From contig NC_089315.1 in the NCBI RefSeq assembly GCF_036669915.1, forward strand, positions 31,134,131 to 31,198,130: a stretch of DNA of 64,000 nucleotides, written 5' to 3'. Position 1 is the stretch's first letter; each line of letters begins with the position of its first letter. This DNA comes from Pocillopora verrucosa. Its lineage: Eukaryota > Cnidaria > Anthozoa > Scleractinia > Pocilloporidae. The position numbers were made by a program, and so were the translations under genes. Below are positions 42,001 to 56,100 of the stretch, piece after piece. The notes below the pieces were generated by a model. That model worked only from the letters and a program-made list of their open reading frames with translations. It did not search any database and was not told where the DNA came from.

Positions 42001-44179
42001 TGAATTTAATTGGAAGAGTTTGACAGCTGTCACGCCAGAAGACTTACAAACAATATTTACGAATTGAAGTTGTGCTTACAGTCATCATGGAGAATGACAA
42101 TAAGCAACTTTGTATATGAAATACTTGTTAATCAAACCCTGTTCATTAACTTTGTGTAAAATGTCTTAAATGTTTCGGATTTAGGGGTCACATTAACAAA
42201 TACATTGTTTACTTGGGATATGGTAAGATGTACCCTAGAAGTTACGATTTCTTTGCCCCCTGAGGTAAAATTGAACAACCTCAGGTTTTATCACAAGTTG
42301 GGATAGACTAAATTTTATCCTTGGGGTTACAAACTGCACCTCATGGATATTACGAGGATTCGGGTTACTATGTGCTCAGGGTAGCAGACCAAACATTTAA
42401 CCGGCCTAGTGAGGAAAGGGGTGAACCCTGGGAAGAAAAGGTTGGATGTAAGAGTTACAGGTACAATGTCGCTCGTGTATAGGACAGAAATCACAGGGTA
42501 TGCGATCACTGTGGTACGGCTAGTAAAGAGTGAAGACTGATATACGTTTATTCTTCGAGGATGAGGGTTTTCTTATGGATAAAGGTGTCTTGATTCCCAT
42601 CAGGACAAGTTATCGATGGCAGGCAGATAATCGCATTATATCATGATTTATCGATACTAGGTACTAGTTATTAATCTATTGTTCTTTTAGTTGAAGATTC
42701 ATAAATTTTCATTCAGAGACTCGCAGATCATATTTACAAATGCCCCTTCCCCCTCGATAATGTCGTATGCGCGGGATTTTTGGAGATTTTACAAAGGTTT
42801 ACTGACTGCTTATTTAAAATTAATCATTTTTGTTTGTTTGTTTTTAATGGCACCAGGCAACCAATTTACATTGTCACTGTACAAGTTGGCCGTAACAATA
42901 AATCTTCCGTGACCTACTGAAATCTCATATACATGTAAGCCGGAACTTAGCTTGAGAGCGACTCTGTCGTTAGGTGAATATCAAATGGCGGATATTTAAG
43001 TATTCTCTCTCGCAACTGCTCTGTATCGTGTCCCAAATGCACCCTGAAACACGTATAGGACCTACCATGTGAGGAGTAAGAACGCTTTCTTGTTCAGAGA
43101 CTGAAAGCAATGCGTTTAATGATCAGCCTGGAGAACAAGTCGATTACAAGGAGTATAACAAGGTAATTTGGTATTATCAACAGAGTTGATAACGTAAATT
43201 GGCCACAGTTAAGACTTTAAAAGCTGACGCTTAGGGCGTTAGCCCTTCGTCAGAGCGAATGACGATGGGCTAACGCTCGAAACGTCAGCTTTGAAACTCC
43301 TAACTGTGGCCAATTTTGGTATTATCAATTCAGTTGATAATACCATATTACCTTGATATACTCCCACCGATGCAGCACCACAGTTTCTATAGAAAGTTAT
43401 TCCCTTGATTACGAGGAGTAGTTTTGAATTAAAGATAAGATTCCACTGATGTAAAGTCCGCCTCCTCGTGGTTTATCTTCCCTCCGTCCTTTTAGTAAAA
43501 GGGTTGAAAGTCGCGCGGTAGTTGCCCTTTAAAGTCGAGCCCAGCACCATAACGAGCATTAATTATCTGATACACAAAGTATTCTGTAGCACTTTAACAT
43601 TGTTCATACCATCAGAGATTATTTTTTCGTCCGACAATCCCGTTTGTTCTTTAATTGAACATATGACATAGTAATAGAAATGCTCAAGGTTTTAGGGAGA
43701 ACTTGTTTAGAGAGAATCTCACAAGTCGAGAATATTGTATTGTTAGTTATGTCGTATTAGAATACAACTGTTGCAAAAATTTATCGTTGCAACTTTTGAA
43801 GAAAATAGACAGTTTTTGACATCATAACAAGTTTCATTTTGTTGTTGGATATTCAAGTGTCCCAAGGGGATCACAACCAACTCAGCCCTTAGTTTTAAAT
43901 GGGTCGAAAAGTTTAATGGCTTTCAAGTTCGTTCGAAATTTTTTGTGCTACATGTTTTCGGATTCTAATGGATATAGTGAGAATGCAGGCTAACAGAAGG
44001 CCTGGCTGCTCGTTTGTATGCTTTTGGAGCTTGGTGCCTGGGTTTGAGTGTGAATAAAAATGGCGGAAACTTAAATATTGAGATGAGTGACAATTGACTC
44101 TTACTTCATACTGATCGCATATTGCTTGATTTTTGTTCAAATTACTGTGTTTGTGATGAATTAAGAACATTTGACTTAA
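42001..44179. other. 3' flank of the SRCR receptor and 5' flank of NPHP1
   Basis: No gene is supported. The left part should be receptor 3' UTR; an AATAAA at 42897-42902 is one candidate polyadenylation signal. A foldback element occupies 43149-43375. The NPHP1 promoter should lie just left of 44180. Confidence 0.45.
43149..43375. repeat. MITE-like element with long terminal inverted repeats
   Basis: The left end from 43149 (AGGAGTATAACAAGGTAATT) and the right end up to 43375 are reverse complements with few mismatches over about 60 bases. The interior continues partly palindromic around CGTCAGCTTT and GGGCTAACGC. No transposase is encoded. A related fragment is at 61081-61135. Confidence 0.8.
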
Positions 44180-47100
44180 ATGTCTCGCAATAAAGCAAAA
44201 AAATCGTCGAAGACAGGCGGGTTTGGATCAGTGCAGAAGAGAGTGAATTCCATTTCTCGACGGGTAAGTTTGAGAAGATGTGATGGTCATTATGACTTTG
44301 ATGTTTACTTGGTCCGATCTTACACTAAATTTACAACGCAATAATTTATTGTTTTCCTTGTTCAGAATATAATCCACAATGTGTTAATTAAGGGGATTTG
44401 ATTTAAGGTTGAAGACCTGGATGTTTCGTCATCAATTACAGCACCAGAAAGAAAGGACAATTATGACAAGTGGGTAATACATTAAGGTTTTCAAATAATT
44501 AACTCATCATAACTTTGGACATTTTTCATTAAAAGCTCTTACAGTAGCTTGACCACTTGTCGAGTATGTCATAGCTATTGCTTAGAAGTTTTAGAGCTGT
44601 AGGTAGCAACTAAACTTAGCGTTTCTTTATAGTATGGTATAGTTCCTATCGAAGCTAACTGCAGAAATTATACATTTTCGTAACATGAGCTTCACTGTGG
44701 CATATTCTTGATAGTTTCGTGGAAAAGTTAGTGCATGTAAATTACTGTTTGAGATATGACACAAAAAAGGGTTTAGATTGTCATATGAAAGAAATTTCTA
44801 AATTATAAACTAAGGAACCCATGAAATTGTTCATACATTACCCAATTTTTATGCAGCTAAAATGAAAATTTGAAAACTACCGGTACACATTCAAAGTTTG
44901 GATATTCTGTGTGATACATGAACTTTGCTATTATGTAACATGATATTTAATTCTGATTTTTGCATTAATTATTTTCTGTCAGCTGTGTAAAATTAAAGGA
45001 TGAAATTGAACAACTGTCCAATGAGCTCTTCAGTCTCTCCAAGGTGTGGAACAAAAATTCTTTGGTTATATTATTATTATTGTTATTATTATTATTTATA
45101 TATTTTTTATTGCAATGTTTGCCATGTTTATGTTGTTGAAAAAAGGTTTTTCAAAATGCTTTACACTGTAATTATACACTATTATATGGCAACATGAAGA
45201 GGTTAGGTAATGACTATGTATGTTTTACTATTATTTAAACATCCTGAACCAGTCTAATTGAGTCTTTTCTTTGACATAAAGTCTATTGCTGCTAATGCCA
45301 AGACAACAGTTTTAAGAACTAAACTGGTTCAAGACATATATATTATTTGTTGGCTGGGAGGTCCGCATGGTGAAAAACTGTGACCGAGGTCTTGAAAATA
45401 CTGCCCAAGGCTGAAGAGTGAGGGCAGCATTTCAAGACTGAGGTCACAGTTTTTCACCATACTGACCGACCAAGTTTAAAAAAATAATCAGTATGAAGTA
45501 AGATTATTTTTTTAAACTTGACAAAATTATTTCCAAAAGAACCCTAATGATTACCGGTTACCAGTTGCAGTAAATATGGCAAGACCCTTCATAAGCTGAA
45601 CAATTTTTGAGCGAGTAAATGGTAGTTAAAATAGAGGTGATGCAAATTAAAGAGAGATGCCTCACCGAAACATTTTCATTTCCATAACGACAAAGGTGAT
45701 TTAAAAGGCTTCCAAACAAACTTTGAAACATTATTTTTACAAGTATCTGTCACAATCTGACACCTGTCAATTAGAGAGCACGTAAGAAAAAAAAAGCACA
45801 AGAAGATTTGAAAATTACAGAACTAGTTTGGCAAGGCTATCACGACAATGTTTTCTTCAGTAACAGTCAATGATCTAATGGGAAGTATTATTCACTCTCA
45901 TCGACAATTCATTCATGTACAAAGATTTACCTCTGTTCATGAAGTAAACAGCAAGGAAAGTAATTGTGAGTAAATTCAAATTTTTTATTTTGAAGTTGTG
46001 AGAGTTTGTTCATTTCTTTGCTGCAATGGCATGTGTAAATCTGGTCTTTCCTGCACAAAAACTCAATTCGAATGGCACACTCCAACAAAACACACAGGGA
46101 TTTAATGCAGCCTTTTCTCATTAAATTCCTTCAGTTTTTGTTGTGCAATTTATGGTACAAATGTCCAAATTGAATGGAAAGACTCGCTGAGAGCATATAT
46201 TTGTTGTAGAACTTAAAATTAAAACTTCGCTTGCTCTTTCACTATGAACAAATTGTTTGAGAAAATTCAGATATTAAATGAATGAAAGTTCCATTGTTCA
46301 GTTTAACTGTTACCAAATACTTCACTTTTTTACTTTCTATGTACTTTTTGTGAACGATTTAAATTAATTGCAGAAGCTAGCAGGTTTTCAGGCTGCTTGT
46401 CAACCAATGTAATGACACTATTGCTTATACAAATTCATTCTGAAACCAATATTTTTCTCTCAACCAAAGTGATTTGAGAGAGAGAAAAGAGAGGATTTAT
46501 AAGTTTTTATTGGCTTGAGGTAGTGACCAACGTGTTTGCTTAAAAATACTGCCTGGCCAGAAAAAGTTGGGATGTACTCAGTAACTCACGAAAGCGTTAC
46601 TGTGGCCCATGGGCAGAGATAGGAAAATTCTGACTGGGTAAAGAACCAATCAAGTTTAAGGATTTGTTACCATGCCCTCTAAAAAAAAATAATAATATAG
46701 ATCATCAATAAACTGAGGCTAACAAATGCATTATATTCAGATACAGATAAGCTTTGGCCCAGTCTCCTTCTCCCCAGTTCTAGGTCTTATTGAAATTGTT
46801 AAAGGTTATGGGGTCATATTGTTAAAATATACTACTGTGATGAAATGTTATCATGTACTGTATTTCCTCAAATAAGTGCATGGGCACTTATTTCAAATCA
46901 AGGGTTAAAAAAAGGGGTGGTTATCAAAAGGAGGGTGCTTAATCAAAGGGAGGGCTTATTTCTCTCTTGTGTTGTTCTGGTTGGAGTTGAAGCTTAAAAC
47001 GTTACAAATTAAGTGGCAATAGAAACAGGTGTTCCCTAAGAAAGTGAGTGAGGAGGGGGAGGCTTATTTGACAGGGACACTTGTTTGATTTTATGGCCTT

Positions 47101-50100
47101 AGGGGTGAGCACTCACTCAAGGGAGGGTACTTGTTGGAGCATGGGTGCTCATACAAGGAAATACAGTATCTCATGATGTTGTAACCTCAGATGTGAATTA
47201 CAATAGAGTGATGACACACAACTAATCCTTCTTAGTGAATGACGTTCAATGGTTTAATCTTATTGTGCCCTGATCTGATTGATTGATTTTAAGAGCTGTG
47301 ATTGCAGCATATGGACTATGTGTTCACCCATTGGTTTACTGCTGTTCAGCCCTGCTGTTGTTGTGTTTCATAATCATGGGCAACCACAATTCTGGGATTT
47401 ATTATTGACTGTTTATTCATAATGATCTTGTATTGTGCAATGAGACCTGACAGAAGTTAAAAAAGAAGACTACTTTAAGCTTGGCTTGTTTCTGATATCA
47501 GTTTAGTTTGACTAATTGTCTCTTAATCATTGTGTTATCAGGCTGATAATGAAGGCTCCTCACAAGATTTTAATCTACAGAAAAGGAAAGAACAGCAAAA
47601 GTTGGAACATTTGAAGGTAATGAAAAACAAGATTGTTTTCAGAACATTACAGATCATATTAAGCTTGGGGTACTGTATTTGTAAAGTTATGCTTACAATA
47701 AAGTGTAGGTTGGGTGGGTCTTGTTAAACCTGTGATAGTTAACAATTATATGATATGCCCCTGAATGTGGTGGAGATGTTTCTTTAAATATGAAAGCAAT
47801 CTCCACATGATGAACACTACTTACACAATAGTGAAAATAAGGCCTGAAAAGGAAAATTCAGGCCTGTACAGGATTTGAACCCATGACCTCCGAATCAACT
47901 GAACTGCAGATGAAGAAATGAATATGAAAGCGATCTTCACAGTAGCGATATGGCCTAAGATATTCCTTCATCAAGCACTCATGAAAAAAAAAAACCAACA
48001 GCATTTTCATTCACAAAACAACTCATCTTTATTTCAAGTGCCAAAATCCATTCACAATGAAATCTATAATTTTATATTTTTTATATGTGGATAACAATAA
48101 AATTTTACATATGAATACGTTACTGATATGTTTGCCAAAGGAAAAAAATCTGTTGATTTTGATTGAAATAGGTAAGATTTATATAGGCTAAAATATAGCA
48201 ATAAAGAATTAAAGACTCATATTGAGAGATGTAATTAATTCATTTACAAATCATATTTTGTTCTTGATGTCATAGCGTTCTACTCATTTTGATATCAGTC
48301 AACTGTTATCTTTTGTCACTGTTCAAGGAAACATCTAGAACTTAAATTGAAGCAGTCGTTAACGTCATTTGATCAGCACGGGAAAACACATTTGAGGTAG
48401 TCGGGAGTGTTTTGTTTTTTTTCGTCGTACTTGATTGGTTGACAAATAAGCGCTTGTTTTCGGGACCAATCACAGCATAACTTATATCACAAAGAAAGCT
48501 ATTTTAAGTTACTTTCGACTACTCGAACATTCAATAAATCAAAAATCATTAACAATAATAAATTTCCTGAAGTGTTTGTTTGAAAACAGCTGCATATCCC
48601 TAAGACAACAACTTGAGCAAATCGCAATTTACATCCCAGACGGTAGTGGCACTTATTGTTTGCATTCGTCTTTACCAATGTTTTTTTTTAGTTCCGCCAG
48701 AAACACTCTAAGCTCCAGATCCTTTCTGATATCAAAGTGTTTGCATGGATTTAGCAAGAAGCAATATTTTCAAGTGATATCCCTTAGCTTTCAACTGCGG
48801 TAGCTCAATTTTAAGGAGCTCTTACAACCACATGGAGTGAGGCATATTTGCTAGAAGAAGGATAATGCAAAAGTCTTTGTTTCACACTTACGAGGTTTGC
48901 AAGATTCAGTGTTAAAATTAATCCCACTGTTTTGAAGGTGTTCATTTTTAGATGCAAACTCAAACGACTTGCAAGATATTTTAATACTTAAAAGTGCATT
49001 CGTTCCATGCCCAGAGGAGATGATGTTTCCTTTTCCCCTTGCATTACGCCTTTCGATTAACCTGTGTCAAATATTTTGCGACAAGTAAAAACTCGAAACA
49101 ATTAATTTATTCACGTATCGTTAAGTGTTAAGTTTAATTTTATTTGGTACAACAAATATCTTTCACTAAACAACATAGAAATTTTCGCCAACAAACTCCT
49201 GCATCCGCCAAAACACTATCGTTTTTTGTCCGAATTATTTTATTCTTAATTCAAGTTAACTTCGTGACTGCTTTGTTTAGCGTTTACGTTTTCGTTGAAG
49301 AAATACGAGTGCACTTCGATATAATATTTTAGCGAAAATCTTCACGTTGAAAATAATCTGTTGTAATACGGTTCGTACCAGTCTAGTAAAATCTTTCAAA
49401 TGTGGGAGGGGTTTCTTTAATTATAATATTTCACCAAATTTCATTTGTATGTTATTGTTGTTACCATAAAACCAACGAGTGCGGAAACTAGCACGGCCTT
49501 TGCATAATTACTATGCCTTGTTTAGCCTTTGTGTTTAATTAAACTGAGAAAAATACTAATTAGTAAACATAAAATAATCCGGCTTAAGGAAAACATTTGA
49601 AATAAATGTATTGATGGTGTATTGCTAATTAACACACAGCGGCGCAAGCTCGAATAGAACAAAGATGTTTACAACAAAGTTGTCATGCGTTACTGAGAAA
49701 TGTGTTCATTGTTCTTCTGCCAGAGTGATATCCGCCAAAAACAGTGTAACATCTTCGGATGACGGATGAGTCTTTCAAGTAACTGAACTATTTTGATTTT
49801 TGTTTTTGTTTCATAGAGCAAACTGGACAGAATATCTGAACAGCTTGAACCCGATGAAATCGAAGAGGATTATTTCAGGTGTGGAAAACATGTCGATTTA
49901 GACGTGCAAATGAGTATATTCAAACACATGTTTATTTCTTTTATTCCCTCCTGCCAACTAAAGTCAGTCGACCGTAATAAGGATTTGTGAAATGCTTCGT
50001 CAGTTGAACTATGTTGGAGCAGTTTTAAGCTACGCTTGGCCGTCCGTATCATTCCTGGGGCATTATTGTAGTAGTCCGCTAATTCAAGTAAATGCTATGT

Positions 50101-53100
50101 GTGTACTAACTCGCGTCATTAACATTTTGAACGCTGAATAGGGTCTATTGTCATTGTGATATAGGAAAAGTAATTAGAATGATTTATTGTGGCATGCCTC
50201 AAGAACACAACTTTCCCTTAAGCGCGAAAAATCGCTAAAAGGGATTAACGGAATCGCGATTGGTTCTTGATTGTAATCCGCTCACCTTGAATAACTCGAT
50301 GAATGTTTGTGTTCAATCGAGTTACGAAAAAATTGTTGTCGGTCTTTTTGAATCAAGTTTTTAGAACAACTTTCGAGTCATTGTTGGAAGATAAAAAATT
50401 GTTGGTGTTCATCCAGTGTCGATGATTGTAATGATGATGATGAAGATTTTTATGTTATCAACTCCGCAGAAAGATGCAAGAAGGTGGTGTTGGTGCCTCC
50501 AACAGTGATTTACTGACGGATAAAGCTGATGATGATGACACGCGCATGCCCGATAGGTGACTCTCAAAATAAAATATATTTTGTAATGCGCCTAGAAGGC
50601 GATATTTGTCAATATGACCAATAGTGACTGCATGAAAGTGGAATGCGGACTGAATCACTTGGAGATGTTCTGCTTGGATGGATCACTTTAAAATCTTCAA
50701 ACAACGACTCGACCCAAATTTCAATTTCGCAATGAAATTTGGAATGTGTACTTAACTACTTGTTTTCATCGTCTTTTATCCCGTATTGTCCTTTTTTTTC
50801 TCACAATCTCAAGTGAAGACGACGATGAAGGTGAAGAAGGAGAAGACGAAGATGATGAAAGTGAAGAGGACACTTCCTCCAACATAGTAATGGTGAGCAG
50901 TGTTAGATCACCTTATCTGGCAGGAAATGGTAAGCAGCACTTTTTCGAGAAGAAATTATGAAACACGAATAGTCAATGATCTATGCCGGCCTAAGGGCAT
51001 TAGCCTGTGATAACATTTCTAAAGTCAGGAGGACACACAGATTTGTGCCCGTGAGAGGATGATCGAGTTAATGTACCGTTATGGTAAAACCCATCTAATT
51101 GTATCATTTCATCTGTCCTTAATTTGTTTCTCTACAATTCACACAGGTCCGCAAGGTCGAGGCTTTGAGTGATTTTACAGGGGAGCAGGATGGCGATCTC
51201 AGTTTTAAGAAGGGAGAGATTCTAACAGTCATCAAAACAAGGTACAGTTGAACTTCTCATAAGTTGTGCTCAATGCGCCCTGAGGTTTACAAGAGGAACA
51301 TTTGACTTCAGGGGAGGGGAGGTGTATGGTGCCATGGCCTGATTGTGCTACAAATCTGTCCTTTTCATCAGATTTTCATGCGCACATAAAACTCGATAGA
51401 GTAAAAGTACAAATTGTTCCTTATTCGACTTGAGCGTAAATTCAGTGATTAATATGACGTATGCTTCCATCTTTGTCTCTTCTGTAAACGTCAGTGAAGA
51501 TGGATGGTGGGAAGCAGAAAACACTGCCGGCAAACAAGGTGTTGTCCCTAAAACCCTTCTCAAGGTAATGAAATGTTTTCTTTTTCTGAGTAAACAACAT
51601 CAGTAGTGGTAACAATGCATAAAAAACAAACATTGGCTTAAACAGTAAACAATCAAAACTGAAATCCAATTTGAAAATATCACGAACTTGTGGATCTACT
51701 CACGTCTTATTTTATGAATATTTTCTTGTTTTTTGCGTGTCTTTCACAAGGTTTCGCTTCGTTCAATTAAGTTCTCTTTTTTAGATTATCGAAGAAAACG
51801 AAGAAACCTCGCCAGTGAAACAAAGGGATGAGCAATCCGCTGAAATAAAGAAAGGTACGTTTGGTTTTGCAATAAAACCTTAGTTCTTCTATTCCTCAAA
51901 AGCAATCACAGTATCTAGTGTTTGCACACAAGTTTTTTTCCTCAACCCCTTGCCCTTTTATTTTGTAGGAAATGTTTGTTTAATTCATCCTTACAATTTT
52001 TAGCTGTAGGGGCACTTGTTAAAACCAGAATAACAACAATTCAGGTTTGATCATATTTTCTTTCCATCGTCGTTTGCAGAGTCAGCAGATAAAGTTCCGG
52101 AGCTTTCCACCAGAAAAAGGTGAAGAAATGATTATGGCCCTGAGAAGGATTTTGCTAACGAAATTTGATATAAATCATACGATTTTCGTTGATTAAAATG
52201 TCCTCGATGCTTTTAAAGATCTCGTCGGAAAACACAACCTCGTAGACTGCAAATTTGTCTCTTCCATGCAGGCGTTCATTTAAATAAGGAATTCCAATCC
52301 TCCGTCCTTTTTTGCCTTGCGCTGCTGTCGCGCTCAGTCTACTTATAAAACACCTAAGACAGGCTGAATGTAAATCAGTTACACCAGCAAAGACTTAGTG
52401 AGGTTAATGTTTTTTACACAACGTGAATTTTATTCTTTTGGAATTTTTTAGTGGATTGGATTTGTGGAAAAGTCTAGCCAAAAGTTCAACGCAACAGGTA
52501 TTTATTCCGCCTTTACTGTAAAATATGAGCCGTGATGTTCGTTTGCTGTTTGTTTTGATCATCGTAGTATTGATGTCTGTTCTCTGAGAATTGGCCTTAA
52601 TAAGTCGCTTATTTGAAAAGAGCAACTTCATGCGAGCTTCATACCAGACGAACAACAATGACACTAGCTGATGTAATATTTGGACATCGAACACTCAAGG
52701 AGCGCTTAATTTTCAAACTGGTTCTTAGTTTAAGAGTTAGCTAAAATAAGAGTGATAGAATAACTAGTTTTTCAACTCATTTTTATCTTAGCTATCTCTA
52801 AGAACACGTAACGCCAAGATTCAGTTTGTACAATAAGTGCTACTTAGTCTTCCCTTGACAAACAATTCCCAGTGTCTCTCTGTTTGGTATACCAGCTGGC
52901 CCTGATCAGTTACAACTGTATAAATACGAGGTCAAACTTTTTTAAAAGCTTCCGTTGTTCTTTTAGTGAGAAGAGATCATTTTTGTTTCCTTTAAAATGA
53001 TGTGTCAATCGTCTAGGAAATTGTCGTAATGTTACTTCAAATAAAAGCTGATTTTTTAATTCAACGTCATGTCCATCTCGTTCAAAGAAATTACAGCTTT

Positions 53101-56100
53101 CCGCTTCTGTTTAATGTGCGCGCGACACGTTTAATTGTGACGTACACTTTTAAGCTCAATTTCAAAACAAAAGGTTTGTTTCTCTTCTCTCTTTTCGTCG
53201 GCTGCTTTTACAGAGCTAAACTTGGCTTTTCCTACAAGTATGGCAAATGGTGCTACAATTTATAAGTTTGAAGAGGTATTTAAACGCTCTTTGAATTGGT
53301 TTTGCGTTTTCTTCCGCTTAATTCAACCTCTCTGCTTTAGCGTAAAAGATTTAAATTTACGAGACGAACTAGATTGATTCTTTGGCTAATTGTAGTAAAA
53401 TGAGTTTAGCTTTATTTTATTTACGAAGACGGCGATGTCGCTTTCTCTTTTTTTATTCTTCCTGGCCTTATCGTCTTGATATTTTCTATTAAATATCTCT
53501 AAAATTTAGCGCAATTTTCGTTTCGTTTGTTGTTATATTTTTGCTATGAATATGATCAGTAGACAAACGATGCAGTCTTCGCAGCAAAATGGGATATACT
53601 CTATTCGTTAGCGGACAGTACGACATTCAGCCAATAAAAGTAATGGCTTTTATATATTTCAAGCAAAAGATGTCTTCTGTGGTAGTGTCGGTTGCCCCAC
53701 TGGAATAAAACGTCGGTAAAACAAACAATAAACGAAGTTAAACCTGTTTGAGACCCCAGTTCGGAATTCAAATCTTATTTAAAGGCATACTGAGAAAATG
53801 TCCCGTTATACGGAAAATAATTGTGTTAGTGGCTTTGCCTGGGCCGAAGTAACTACTAATCCTTAAAAATACAAAACAAAGTATTTTTTCAGTTCCAATT
53901 TAAACAACCCGTTGTCTTTACGTTGTCTCCGTGTAACTTTCTCTGCAATAATGCGTAGTACAATATTGTGATTTTTCTAATTTTGCCTATGGCCTTGGTG
54001 AATAAAATAATACAGGCGACTGATGTGATTAGTTTTTGAATTCCAAATCAGGGTTAGTGATATAAATGTTTCTGTATTCACAGATAGGCTTTGTTAATTG
54101 TTGCTTTCCCTGTCAATTATATTCAAGCGTTATTCGTTTAAATGTGTTAATTTATCACTCAAAAAACGATGAGTATCGAACTAGCAAAATTATCTTGCAA
54201 ACTAATTGCGATATTTATGGAAATATTTTAATCTGCATTGATGACACTTGCAGGATAAAATGAAATTGGGTAAACTCATTATACTATGAAAGGGCTATTT
54301 CCAACGATTATTCCTGGTTGATTTTTTCTTGTTTTCGTAACAACAAAATGCAGAATTAATCTTGTCCAAGCTGACTTTCAAAGTCACGAGATGTTACAGA
54401 CTCTACTTGAAGAAATTAGTCGATTCATACAACATAGAGTCTTTCTTTTTTATTTAAAAACGTTTGTGGCCTTTCTTTTAAATGTCGCGTTGCGTGACCG
54501 TTATGTCATACCTTACCGAGAAACCCTGAAACCCACACTCCAGCTCAACACCCATCGACATTCAACGTAACTAGTGTGTCACCTTCACGCATGAAATGGA
54601 AAGAATATAGCACGGAAACTCCCTCCCGTATGAAGTAAAAAAAATGAAAATGAATGTGGTGGTGAATTTGATTTCCTCTTCTCAGACTAGTGCCACAGAC
54701 GTGTTGAAAGCTATGGGTGCCATGCCAAGTGGTTTCCGATCAACAACGCTTGGAAAACTGGCCAAAGAAGGCAAGCTGTTTTTAAGATTAATTCCCTGAG
54801 TTTAAATGTTGATTTCTGTTCGATTTTGCAGCACACGTCAAAAGTATCTAGTTTGTCACAGCGGAGCACTTACCTGAGGCTGTGGGGTTTTTTGATCTCT
54901 TACGTTATAAAAAACGTCGGAATGAATCAGATAAAGGACGAAGTAAACGAACGTAGCACTTACACTGTTGTTTACTCGCGTTTTATGTTTTTCTGGTGGA
55001 TGGTTTTACTTCTAGTTACAAGGTAGGAATTTACTTTTGATCCCTCAGAAATCTGGCAAACAAGCTCTTGGGTGATGCCAAAACTAAGCCAGTCTAATGT
55101 AGCATTCAGAGACATAACTTGGGATCCCGTCAATAAACAGGTGAAAACGTAACTATTCCTCTGTTAAAGCTTGTAACTCTTCGAAGAAAGACGGCTAAAA
55201 CGTAGGAATTGATGCAAAGATAGTGGTGTAAATAAAGTCTCCCCATATCTCCTGACTGATAGCCTCTCCGCTATCCAACTTCCAGGAGCCGAGTTATTGA
55301 ACCCTCTCGAGAGGGTGAGATGGAGCTACTTTGATGGGGTGATCTGATTCTTATTATCTCTCTTTCGTTTTCTTGATTTTTCTAGAGAAGGAAAGGTTTT
55401 GACTTCCTCGATACTAGTAATTCAACCTGGCTATTTTTTTACCCTTTACAGCTGCGACCACGAACGGCAAAAACCAACAGGGTTCTTCAAGTGTGCAGTG
55501 CACGAATGATACCATCAATAGGATCAGGTCAGTCCCAGGCCCACTATGACGACTTGATGATAGATCAGCAGTAGAACTTAGCTCATTTATGTCAAAAATA
55601 TAAGATTTATTCTTACATTCAAAAACTAATATAATAAGCGTAAGTGAAAAACTGCAAGTTTGGACAGGGGTCAATCTGAATTTCTTTCCCAACCCTTTTC
55701 TTTAAACCTAGGAACTGTCTCCTCTAATGCATGTTCTATGTCTGCTAAGAGTACGGCTGCTTAGGTTGGACTCAAATTCAGTTATCCTCATCACTTGTAA
55801 ATTGTACAAGGCTGCTCTATTTTTTTGAGCTGCAACAGTGTTTCTCAGTGGTACGTATTCAACTGTCTCAAAGAGTGAATGAGTAAACGTTTCAGTTGTC
55901 ATTAAGGTGACTCACTGAATCTTCTTCTAAACTTTCCTCCATTCTGGTATCTTGATTCTAAGGTGTTGAAGTTATAAGCCGACATGTGAGGATTGTGATT
56001 TGGGATAACAGCAAGAAACAGGTATAAAATGCACTTAAACACGCGATGGTGCTATTTTTTATCTCGGTGCTGCCAAAACCGTTCACTTACTTTTGATATT

